Source of the DNA: a virus
Strand: one strand, 5' to 3'
Virus record (IMG/VR): IMGVR_UViG_3300008110_000220
Coordinates: 31,069-95,068 of that record
Length of the DNA stretch: 64,000 nt
A program made the position numbers and the translations under genes. The notes under the pieces are model-generated. The model made no database searches and was not told the DNA's origin. It saw only the letters and a program-made list of their open reading frames with translations. Of this stretch, positions 43,221-50,152 are shown piece after piece (positions within the stretch are counted from its first letter, which is position 1; each line of letters starts with the position of its first letter).

Positions 43221-45283
43221 TGGGTCATCCACAACAATATACAATATTTAATACTCAACTGAATGATCTTCCGTCGTTGGAGAATTGTATTTATTATTAT
43301 AATATTAGTAGTGTGTATGGGATATATAACAGACCTAATGGAAATATTTTACAAAGTCTTGCACCTGGACATCCCTTTGCTGTAAATGCAGGATCTAGTA
43401 ATCGTAATGGTTCTAGGTTTGGTCAAACTGAAACTCCATATAATTATTATCCAACTTTATCCAGTAATTCTAATGGAGAATATTTGGATATGTCTGTGAA
43501 TAATAATTGGAATCCTGATACTTCTGGAGTTCTTGCTGGTTTTGTTGGTCCAGCAATTGGCGCTAAAAACCAAATGAATTGGCCAAATAGTAGTATGACA
43601 TTTACATTTTGGGTTACTTATGAACACAATAATATTGCAAAACAAGCTTTAATGGGAGTAGATACAATTCCAAGTTCTGGTCAAAGATATGTTGGATTTT
43701 ATTTTGTTTCTGGAAAACTTGTATACACTAGTTATGATTATACAGCAGGATGGCAAGAAGAACATACATTTGACTATACTTTTTCAACTTCAGTTCTGTA
43801 TAATATAACTATAACATTCAATTCTTCTGGTGTAATTAGTTTATATGTGAATGGAACCTTTGAAGATAATTATACTGAGACTGAATCTGTCAATACTCCA
43901 GTAGGATCTAGAACTGGATATGGTGTAAGTGCTGATGTTTATGGTGATGGTGCCTTTAGTGGAAAATACTATAAATCGGCAGCGTGGGCAACACTTTTAA
44001 ATTCTACTCAAATTACAGAAGTTTATGATGCTGGACCTGGAGTTAATCCAGATTCTTCGTATTGGATAAGTAGTGTTGGTTATAGTAGTCTTGAGAGAGG
44101 TACTGCTGGTGTATATTATGATGGACATTACTATGGTTTTGGTGATACAAATAGGGGAAGTGGTGGACATGATGATTGGTTTATCTATAAAATAAATGAA
44201 TATGGTGCGATTGTTTGGCAAAAATATATTGGTGCTGGTAATTATGAATATGGTCTTGGAATAGATATTGATTCTAGTGGTAATATTTACATCTTTGGTG
44301 CTCAGTCATCGGAATTATACAAACCGTTCTGGACAATGCAATTAAGCTCTTCGACTGGAGCAATTCAATGGCAAAGACAAATTACAACAGGATATGCTAA
44401 TAATGTAGCTTATGATTTAAGATGTGATTCAAGTGGAAATGTTTATTGGACTGGATACGTCAATTCTCCAGCAACTGCCGGTAATGAACAAATGTATCTT
44501 GTAAAATATAATTCTTCAGGAACTTTACAGTGGACTAAAACATCAGGTACTGGTTACTCTGGAATGGTTGTTTTTGTAGATAGAACAACTGATGATGTTT
44601 ATGTTGGATTTGGTAATAATGTTTCTCATTTCAATTCATCGGGAACTCTTCAAAAGACGGTACAGTTTTCTACAATACTTTCCAATAGTGGAATTAGAGG
44701 ATTATGTGTTGATAGTAGTGGAAATATATTTGTGGGTGCTATTGATAGTAATAATGATGGATATGTATTGAAAACAAATTCTTCTGGCGTAATTCAATGG
44801 CAGATTAAGCATAGCTCTGAAAGTAGAATCTATGCTACAGCAATGACTTTGGATGATGATGGCAATCTTTACGTTGGAGGATCTCTTCTACAAACAAGTC
44901 CATCAGTTGTTCTCAGGTCTTTTCTTTTTAAATATAACCAATCCAATGGAAACATTTCTTGGAAGAGATCTATATCCCATTCAACTAATTTTGTACAAAG
45001 TAATTCTCACCATCTTTATGTTGTTAGAAATAGTATTTACTTTGTTGGTATGAATCAGTCTACTGCTGGAAATTGGGATCATATGGTAGCAAAACTTCCA
45101 ATAGATGGTTCTTTTACTGGAACGTATGGTGGATTTACGTTAGCATCTTATACAACAACTGATTCTACTCCAACTATTACATCTTCAACACCAAGTCTAT
45201 CCTTTGGAACACTTGGATCATCAAGCACATCATCACTTTCAATATCAGATGCTTCTGCTACTCAAATTATTCGGTACTTATAA
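43220..45283 (+). CDS. Putative tip adhesin: LamG-like lectin plus beta-propeller
   Basis: The 687-residue protein has a concanavalin/LamG-like domain at about residues 90-265 (MTFTFWVTYEHNNIAKQALM, LYNITITFNSSGVISLYVNG), then from about 300 a run of propeller-like blades with DSSGNIYIFG, DSSGNVYWTG, DDDGNLYVGG and QWQRQI/QWTKTS strands, as in SBBP-type repeats, and a Ser/Thr-rich tail. The lectin fold points to carbohydrate binding, so this is a strong receptor-binding candidate at the end of the 42321 shaft. Confidence 0.7.
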   Translation: MGHPQQYTIFNTQLNDLPSLENCIYYYNISSVYGIYNRPNGNILQSLAPGHPFAVNAGSSNRNGSRFGQTETPYNYYPTLSSNSNGEYLDMSVNNNWNPDTSGVLAGFVGPAIGAKNQMNWPNSSMTFTFWVTYEHNNIAKQALMGVDTIPSSGQRYVGFYFVSGKLVYTSYDYTAGWQEEHTFDYTFSTSVLYNITITFNSSGVISLYVNGTFEDNYTETESVNTPVGSRTGYGVSADVYGDGAFSGKYYKSAAWATLLNSTQITEVYDAGPGVNPDSSYWISSVGYSSLERGTAGVYYDGHYYGFGDTNRGSGGHDDWFIYKINEYGAIVWQKYIGAGNYEYGLGIDIDSSGNIYIFGAQSSELYKPFWTMQLSSSTGAIQWQRQITTGYANNVAYDLRCDSSGNVYWTGYVNSPATAGNEQMYLVKYNSSGTLQWTKTSGTGYSGMVVFVDRTTDDVYVGFGNNVSHFNSSGTLQKTVQFSTILSNSGIRGLCVDSSGNIFVGAIDSNNDGYVLKTNSSGVIQWQIKHSSESRIYATAMTLDDDGNLYVGGSLLQTSPSVVLRSFLFKYNQSNGNISWKRSISHSTNFVQSNSHHLYVVRNSIYFVGMNQSTAGNWDHMVAKLPIDGSFTGTYGGFTLASYTTTDSTPTITSSTPSLSFGTLGSSSTSSLSISDASATQIIRYL

Positions 45284-45288
45284 TCTAG

Positions 45289-45296
45289 AATAAATA
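45289..45296 (+). promoter_or_regulatory. Late promoter of fibre gene
   Basis: AATAAATA 19 bp before the fibre start at 45316. Confidence 0.6.
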
Positions 45297-45315
45297 ATCA
45301 AAAAGTTTGTAATAA

Positions 45316-46263
45316 ATGGCGCTAGATTTTCCATCCAGCCCTAGTTTAAACGATTATTATGTCGCCAATGGGCGTAGGTGGCAATGGAATGGGACTGCCT
45401 GGCAACGAATACCAGACCCTGGAGCACAAGGTGTTCAAGGTTCCACAGGTACTACTGGTGCTCAAGGTGCTCAAGGTGCCACTGGATCTGGTGCTCAAGG
45501 AACCGCTGGTGCTCAAGGAACCGCTGGTGCTCAAGGATCTACAGGTGCTCAAGGTGCCACTGGATCTGGTGCTCAAGGATCTACAGGTGCTCAAGGTGCT
45601 ACTGGTGCTCAAGGAACTCAAGGTAGTATAGGTTCAACAGGTGCTCAAGGTTCTACTGGAGCAACTGGAGCACAGGGTGCAACAGGTTCTACTGGAGCAC
45701 AAGGAAGTACAGGAGCAACAGGTGCACAGGGTGCAACAGGTTCTACAGGTGCTCAAGGTGCTCAAGGTTCCACAGGTGCTACTGGTGCTCAAGGAGCACA
45801 AGGATCTACAGGTGCTCAAGGTTCCACAGGTGCTACTGGTGCTCAAGGAGCACAAGGATCTACAGGTGCTCAAGGTTCCACAGGTGCTACTGGTGCTCAA
45901 GGTGCTCAAGGTTCCACAGGTGCTACTGGCGCACAGGGTGCACAAGGTGTTGCTGGACCATCAACAATTCCTCAAAATTCCCAAACAACAGGATACACTT
46001 TGGTATCTGGTGATGTTGGAAAGCATATATCAATAACTACTGGTGGAGTTACTGTTCCAAACTCAGTGTTTAATGTTGGAGATGCGGTGTCTATATATAA
46101 TAATTCTGGTAGTAATCAAACAATTACTCAAGGAGCATCTACTACTTTACGTTCAGCAGGAACGGCAAATACAGGAAACAGAACATTAGCACAATATGGA
46201 GTATGTACAATTTTGTGTGTAGGGTCTAATACATTTGTAATATTTGGAGCAGGATTAACATAA
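45316..46263 (+). CDS. Collagen-like fibre shaft
   Basis: The 315-residue protein again has anchor module ([28 protein letters not shown]), Gly-X-Y triplets (about 36-215) and the shared C-terminal domain ([20 protein letters not shown] ... FGAGLT). The triplets are rich in Ser, Thr, Ala and Gln with nearly no Pro. A different tip gene follows after 1 bp. Confidence 0.78.
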   Translation: MALDFPSSPSLNDYYVANGRRWQWNGTAWQRIPDPGAQGVQGSTGTTGAQGAQGATGSGAQGTAGAQGTAGAQGSTGAQGATGSGAQGSTGAQGATGAQGTQGSIGSTGAQGSTGATGAQGATGSTGAQGSTGATGAQGATGSTGAQGAQGSTGATGAQGAQGSTGAQGSTGATGAQGAQGSTGAQGSTGATGAQGAQGSTGATGAQGAQGVAGPSTIPQNSQTTGYTLVSGDVGKHISITTGGVTVPNSVFNVGDAVSIYNNSGSNQTITQGASTTLRSAGTANTGNRTLAQYGVCTILCVGSNTFVIFGAGLT

Positions 46264-46264
46264 T

Positions 46265-47116
46265 ATGTCTATTATTCAATCATTTTTTATGGGATCATCT
46301 TCATCACCATTGAGTGTTGAAGTTCTTATGATGGGTGGTGGTGGTGGAGCATCATCTCTTCTAGCAATTAATCCTATTGCTAGAGATGACGATGTTTATT
46401 GGCCAAATTACTATGGAGGCGGCGGGGGTGGTGCTGGGGGATTATATATTTACTCGGCAACATTAAATCCTGGAAGCAGTTCTACAGTCACAATTGGTGG
46501 AGGTGGAAGTGGTTCTGCCGATGGATCTCCAACTTCATTTACTGGTGCTTCTAATGCTGTTGGTGGTGGATATGGAGCAGCAAGTGATACTGGTGTAGCC
46601 TGGACAGGCCGACCTGGTGGATCTGGAAGTGGTGGTAGCAGTGGTGGCGCCGGCGGATCCGGAACTTCTGGTCAAGGAAATTCTGGTGGATCATCCACTA
46701 GTAACGCGCAATGGGGAGCAGGAGGTGGTGGAGGAAAAGGTGGTGCTGGTAGTCCAGGACCATATCCTGTCGGTGGTGCTGGAGGACCTGGTTATGATTT
46801 AGCAACTTTTAGAGGAGGGACTTCACTAACAGTTGCTTTTGGAGGGGGTGGTGCCGGATGGAGTAGTGTCGGAAATAATGGTGATGGAACCACGACTCAA
46901 TCACCTGCTTCTAATACAGGGGGTGGTGCTAGAAATGCTATCGGAAATTACTTGGGCCCTGCAGGTACTTTCTCTGGTGGATCAGGAAGAGTCATCGTTC
47001 GCTATGCTGGATCTACACAAAGAGCAACAGGAGGAACTGTAACAACAGCGACTGTTGGTGGATCTCCTTATACTATTCACGATTTCACCGCAAATGGTAC
47101 ATTCTCTGTAACTTAA
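46265..47116 (+). CDS. Glycine-rich tip adhesin
   Basis: The 283-residue protein has VEVLMMGGGGGASS, then many GGGGGAGG, GGGSGSADG and GGAGGPGYD stretches and a closing beta strand (GRVIVRYAGS), the pattern of Gly-rich phage fibre tips. It lacks the Cys insert of the adhesins at 40608 and 57069. The last 25 residues (YTIHDFTANGTFSVT end) are typical of tip proteins with this Gly-rich domain. Confidence 0.65.
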   Translation: MSIIQSFFMGSSSSPLSVEVLMMGGGGGASSLLAINPIARDDDVYWPNYYGGGGGGAGGLYIYSATLNPGSSSTVTIGGGGSGSADGSPTSFTGASNAVGGGYGAASDTGVAWTGRPGGSGSGGSSGGAGGSGTSGQGNSGGSSTSNAQWGAGGGGGKGGAGSPGPYPVGGAGGPGYDLATFRGGTSLTVAFGGGGAGWSSVGNNGDGTTTQSPASNTGGGARNAIGNYLGPAGTFSGGSGRVIVRYAGSTQRATGGTVTTATVGGSPYTIHDFTANGTFSVT

Positions 47117-47129
47117 TATAGTAATAATT

Positions 47130-48134
47130 ATGGCACATTTCGCAGAACTAGATGAAAATAATATAGTACTTCAAGTAACAGTAGTCAATAACTCTGATAT
47201 TTTGGATGAAAATGGAAATGAGTCAGAAGAGATTGGAATTCAATTCAATAAAAACTTATTAGGACAAGATACAAAGTGGGTTCAAACTTCTTATAATTCA
47301 AATTTTAGATATAAGTATGCTGGGATAGGTGACTTCTATGATGAAGTTCATCAAGTTTTTATTCCACCAGGATATCATTATGATGAAGAATATAATCGAG
47401 TTGTTTTAGATGGTTCTTTATATAATGAAGAATTTGATGAATTTATTTTACCTCAACCACATCCTTTATGGTGGTATGATCCAGAAAGAAAAAAATGGAG
47501 ACCACCATTTCCAAAACCAATGACTACTCATCAATATGAATGGGATGAATCTATTTCAGATTGGAAACAAGTTGAAGGTTCTGAACTTATTTTTCTAACT
47601 AAACCAGGAAAATTGTACGATCCTGGATACATTCATGGAGCAGTTCATCCAGAAACAGGAGAGATTTTAACTAAATCTAGGTCTATACAATTAGATATCT
47701 CTTATAATGATAAAAATCTTTCCAATATTATAACGGTAACTCAAAAGTTATTCAATCATGGGTTTTTGAATATCTTTTATGATAGGTTTCCACAACATAA
47801 AAAAATTCTAAACACTAATTATTGCTACACAAAAGTTAGATATTATCATGATGGAGACTATTATGCTCCCCATACTGATATAAATCATGACTTTTTAGCG
47901 TTCAGTTATTTCAATAGAGAACCTAGAAAGTTTACGGGTGGTGAATTATTTTTTCCAGAGTATGGTGATTATGAATTTAAATGTATGAACAATAGTTTAA
48001 TTCTGTTACCATCATATGTTACTCATGGAGTTAAGTGGGTAAGTATAGAAGATACAGATTATTATTCTGGAAATGGTAGATATTGTATATCTCATTTCTT
48101 TGGTATTGATTATCAAAAAGCACATGAAAATTAA
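47130..48134 (+). CDS. Virion-type N-domain fused to prolyl-hydroxylase-like 2OG oxygenase
   Basis: Residues 1 to about 150 (MAHFAELDENNIVLQVTVVN, WVQTSYNSNFRYKYAGIG, PHPLWWYDPERKKWRPP) match a domain common in cyanophage structural proteins. Residues about 185-325 form a P4H-like 2-oxoglutarate/Fe(II) oxygenase with H248-T-D250, distal H299 and R317. It stands next to collagen-like fibre genes, so fibre hydroxylation is an attractive but untested role; the triplets contain few prolines. Confidence 0.75.
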   Translation: MAHFAELDENNIVLQVTVVNNSDILDENGNESEEIGIQFNKNLLGQDTKWVQTSYNSNFRYKYAGIGDFYDEVHQVFIPPGYHYDEEYNRVVLDGSLYNEEFDEFILPQPHPLWWYDPERKKWRPPFPKPMTTHQYEWDESISDWKQVEGSELIFLTKPGKLYDPGYIHGAVHPETGEILTKSRSIQLDISYNDKNLSNIITVTQKLFNHGFLNIFYDRFPQHKKILNTNYCYTKVRYYHDGDYYAPHTDINHDFLAFSYFNREPRKFTGGELFFPEYGDYEFKCMNNSLILLPSYVTHGVKWVSIEDTDYYSGNGRYCISHFFGIDYQKAHEN

Positions 48135-48834
48135 TCAAATTTACCACACATCTCACTGTGGTTCTACTTTAATGGCAACATTATTGGCGAATTCTACAAC
48201 TGTTTATTGCGAACCATCATGGTCTTCTAGGTTATTAAATGGTGAGTTGGAACTTGATGATGCCACTATTAAATTTGGAAGTGGATGGTGTCCGTTTTCA
48301 CATCAACTACCGGGTAAAAAAGTTTTCTTGTATAGGAAATTAAAACATCATCTGTTTAAAATAAAATCATCAAACTATATTAATCGTATTGTATCTACAA
48401 AGTATGAACATCATCTAAAACATTGTCACCCATCTTTAAAGGAATATCAGTTTACAACTGATCTTGAGAAAATTACTTTTATGTGGTTGAATAATGTTCA
48501 ATGGATAAGTGATATTGGTGATGTCTTATGGGTAGAATCAAATAGTTTTTTTGAGAATAAAAAAGAAACTATGGATAAAGTATGTGATCACTTTAATTTA
48601 GATAGAGTAAAAAACTATGAACTATCTAATGTTTATGTGAAGTCTTTTGGTCTGATAGGGAAAGAAAAATCAATTAATGAAACTGAGATACCAAATTTAG
48701 GTACAGTAAAATCTTTATACCCTTCTTTTGGTATCATTGATGATGACTTATGTGATCTATGTCCTGAAATTAATGATTTAGTTTCATGGATTAAAAAAGA
48801 AATACCCAGTATGCAAATTGATTTTCTAAATTAA
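48124..48834 (+). CDS. Sulfotransferase-like P-loop protein
   Basis: The 236-residue product begins MKINQIYHTSHCGSTLMATL, a PAPS-loop-like motif (SHCGSTLMATLL at 10-21) seen in divergent sulfotransferases, followed by KVFLYRKLKHHLFKIKSSN. The 3'-phosphate motif is not obvious, so activity is uncertain. ATG 48124 overlaps the oxygenase stop by 11 bp. Confidence 0.6.
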   Translation: MKINQIYHTSHCGSTLMATLLANSTTVYCEPSWSSRLLNGELELDDATIKFGSGWCPFSHQLPGKKVFLYRKLKHHLFKIKSSNYINRIVSTKYEHHLKHCHPSLKEYQFTTDLEKITFMWLNNVQWISDIGDVLWVESNSFFENKKETMDKVCDHFNLDRVKNYELSNVYVKSFGLIGKEKSINETEIPNLGTVKSLYPSFGIIDDDLCDLCPEINDLVSWIKKEIPSMQIDFLN

Positions 48835-48847
48835 AAAATTACTAGAC

Positions 48848-48876
48848 TTGACAATCCCCAAATAATCCTTTATAAT
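48848..48876 (+). promoter_or_regulatory. Consensus sigma70 promoter of repeated RNA
   Basis: TTGACA (48848-48853), exactly 17 nt, TATAAT (48871-48876). RNA would start at about 48883, the first paired base of structured RNA copy 2. Confidence 0.8.
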
Positions 48877-48882
48877 AATCAA

Positions 48883-48983
48883 GTCTTTCAAATCCTTGTA
48901 TCTTTGGGAATGAAGACCCTCTCTGTGGTGGGAGAGATGAGTTGGTGGTTACTAGAGAGGGTCTTAGCACCCTCTCTTTTTTT
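48883..48983 (+). ncRNA. Structured RNA element, copy 2 (candidate small RNA)
   Basis: This is the second copy of the 6782-6882 element, here with its own consensus promoter and a terminator, giving a transcript of about 100 nt without a credible ORF. GTCTT 48883-48887 pairs with AAGAC 48913-48917; CTCTC/GAGAG form the next hairpin. In addition AAGACCCTCTCT (48913-48924) is complementary over 12 bp to AGAGAGGGTCTT (48954-48965), the left arm of the terminator, so an alternative antiterminator fold exists. Confidence 0.68.
48954..48983 (+). terminator. Rho-independent terminator
   Basis: AGAGAGGGT (48954-48962) pairs with ACCCTCTCT (48969-48977), loop of six, then T run. Confidence 0.85.
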
Positions 48984-48994
48984 GCCTAGACCCC

Positions 48995-49023
48995 TTGACA
49001 CCAGGACCCAGACCCCCTATAAT
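48995..49023 (+). promoter_or_regulatory. Consensus sigma70 promoter
   Basis: TTGACA (48995-49000), 17 nt, TATAAT (49018-49023), 25 bp before the ATG at 49049. It would drive two small genes and perhaps the tRNAs. Confidence 0.82.
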
Positions 49024-49048
49024 ACTCAGGTAATCAACGGAACATCCA

Positions 49049-49243
49049 ATGGGAACCGCACAAGAATCTGTCCTGGGCATTGTTATTGATGTCTGCACTC
49101 GCTCTTTCCTTCTCATTAGTGATGAAGGTAATGAGAAAATGGTAGAGTGTGAAACTGTTCAGGAGTTTATGAATGTCCTGGAAGTTGTTACTGCTAACCT
49201 TGAACCTCATCAAATCGAATACGCTGATATTGCTGTAGAATAA
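49049..49243 (+). CDS. 64-residue small protein
   Basis: The product (GIVIDVCTRSFLLISDEGNE, VQEFMNVLEVVTANLEPHQI) is a small alpha/beta protein of cyanophage type without assigned function. A consensus host promoter directly in front suggests early expression. The Phd-like gene follows 2 bp later. Confidence 0.65.
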   Translation: MGTAQESVLGIVIDVCTRSFLLISDEGNEKMVECETVQEFMNVLEVVTANLEPHQIEYADIAVE

Positions 49244-49245
49244 TA

Positions 49246-49419
49246 ATGGAAGTGTTTACTGTAAAAGAGTGGGAAGAAAACTTTGATGCTCTCCTAGAAC
49301 GAGTAGAACAAGGAGAGCACATTGGTATCATTGGAGAAGATGGTAAGGCAGCAGTTATGATGCCTGCCGATGATGAACTTATACGAATACACACTGAGTT
49401 AAACAACGAAGCTCAGTAA
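49246..49419 (+). CDS. Phd/YefM-like antitoxin without visible toxin
   Basis: The 57-residue protein MEVFTVKEWEENFDALLERV, then GEHIGIIGEDGKAAVMMP, has the Phd/YefM N-terminal fold signature (residues 1-45: strand, helix, two strands with GKxxAVxMP-like end). No toxin ORF of usual size lies next to it; the upstream 64-residue protein is not a recognisable toxin. It may neutralise host toxins or act as a repressor. Confidence 0.65.
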   Translation: MEVFTVKEWEENFDALLERVEQGEHIGIIGEDGKAAVMMPADDELIRIHTELNNEAQ

Positions 49420-49431
49420 GTTCATCATCTA

Positions 49432-49519
49432 GGAAGTGAGACTTGGTAGTCAGAGGAGTCTTATAAACTCTTTCCGCCAGATTAGCGGCTTTGAGGTGGT
49501 TCGAATCCACCCACTTCTA
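49432..49519 (+). tRNA. tRNA-like gene with long variable arm, anticodon loop CTTATAA
   Basis: Acceptor GGAAGTG (49432-49438) pairs with CACTTCT (49512-49518); T arm GGTGG-TTCGAAT-CCACC (49495-49511) is canonical; a CCGC/GCGG variable stem makes it type II. The anticodon stem-loop GGAGT-CTTATAA-ACTCT gives anticodon TAT in strict numbering (Ile AUA), unusual with a type II arm; one could expect Leu(TAA). The D arm is several bases short. It may be a degenerate or unusual tRNA. Confidence 0.6.
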
Positions 49520-49529
49520 TTGGTAGTCG

Positions 49530-49612
49530 TTAGGCAGATAGCCTAAAAAGACGCCAACTTCTACTACGGGTATCTTCCGTAGCGTCGTATGGGAAGGGCA
49601 ATGTTCTTCCCA
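49530..49612 (+). ncRNA. Three-hairpin RNA between tRNA genes
   Basis: TTAGGC/GCCTAA (49530-49535, 49541-49546); CTACGG/CCGTAG (49564-49569, 49577-49582) extended by GACG/CGTC (49550-49553, 49583-49586); TGGGAAG/CTTCCCA (49590-49596, 49606-49612). No T arm or acceptor stem is visible, so this is not a tRNA. T4 has stable RNAs C and D in its tRNA cluster, a possible parallel. Confidence 0.55.
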
Positions 49613-49622
49613 ATTACATAAA

Positions 49623-49696
49623 GCAGGTTTAGCAATCTGGTAGAATGCTCAGAACTCATAATTCTGCGAAGGCGAGTTCGATCCTCGCAACCTGCA
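49623..49696 (+). tRNA. tRNA with anticodon CAT (Met, or Ile2)
   Basis: Acceptor GCAGGTT (49623-49629) pairs with AACCTGC (49689-49695); anticodon arm CAGAA-CTCATAA-TTCTG; variable loop of 5; T arm GCGAG-TTCGATC-CTCGC. All arms are canonical. CAT may be elongator Met or, if modified to lysidine, Ile AUA. The 3' CCA is not encoded. Confidence 0.88.
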
Positions 49697-49701
49697 CCTA
49701 C

Positions 49702-49775
49702 GCCCGCATAATCCAACAGGCAGAGATAGGGAGCTTAAAACTCCTCCAGTGTCGGTTCGAATCCGACTGTGGGTA
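49702..49775 (+). tRNA. tRNA-Leu(TAA)-like with short variable loop
   Basis: Acceptor GCCCGCA (49702-49708) pairs with TGTGGGT (49768-49774, two G-T); anticodon arm GGGAG-CTTAAAA-CTCCT gives TAA; T arm GTCGG-TTCGAAT-CCGAC. The variable loop is only five bases (CCAGT), whereas bacterial tRNA-Leu normally has a long arm. CCA not encoded. Confidence 0.75.
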
Positions 49776-49808
49776 TAAAAATAAATATAAGATACGGGAG
49801 TGAAGCCT

Positions 49809-50114
49809 ATGTCTTATAGAATAGACACTGCGTACTGCTGGTATAACGAAGGCAGCATGATAGTGAAAATGTATTTCATTAATCAAGTCCCATTCACATT
49901 TGATGAGATGCCTGATGGGCATTTGGAAGATGATGATCTTAAGAGACTAGCAGATAAAGAAAGATCATTTGAACCAGACGACTTATACAGAAGTTCTTTC
50001 TACCTTATAGATGAGGAAGTGCATCCTTGTATGTTCCCGATAGAACTAGAAAACCCTGAAGATATGCCTGATGAACTAGAATATTATCACGATGAGGAAG
50101 ATTTGATGGGTTGA
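49809..50114 (+). CDS. Acidic small protein after tRNA cluster
   Basis: The 101-residue protein (MSYRIDTAYCWYNEGSMIVK, DGHLEDDDLKRLADKE, acidic end EYYHDEEDLMG) has no family I recognise. ATG 49809 is chosen because GGGAG lies 8 nt before it; an in-frame GTG at 49800 overlaps that site. Confidence 0.6.
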   Translation: MSYRIDTAYCWYNEGSMIVKMYFINQVPFTFDEMPDGHLEDDDLKRLADKERSFEPDDLYRSSFYLIDEEVHPCMFPIELENPEDMPDELEYYHDEEDLMG

Positions 50115-50120
50115 TAAATA
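50113..50120 (+). promoter_or_regulatory. Late promoter of long fibre gene
   Basis: GATAAATA 32 bp before the long fibre ATG at 50153. Confidence 0.6.
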
Positions 50121-50152
50121 AAACATAGAAATATATTGGCGTATATAATCCG

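Noticed and set aside
49520-49622. A fourth tRNA gene in the tRNA cluster
   Set aside because: No acceptor stem or T arm (TTCGA motif) can be built; listed instead as a hairpin RNA.
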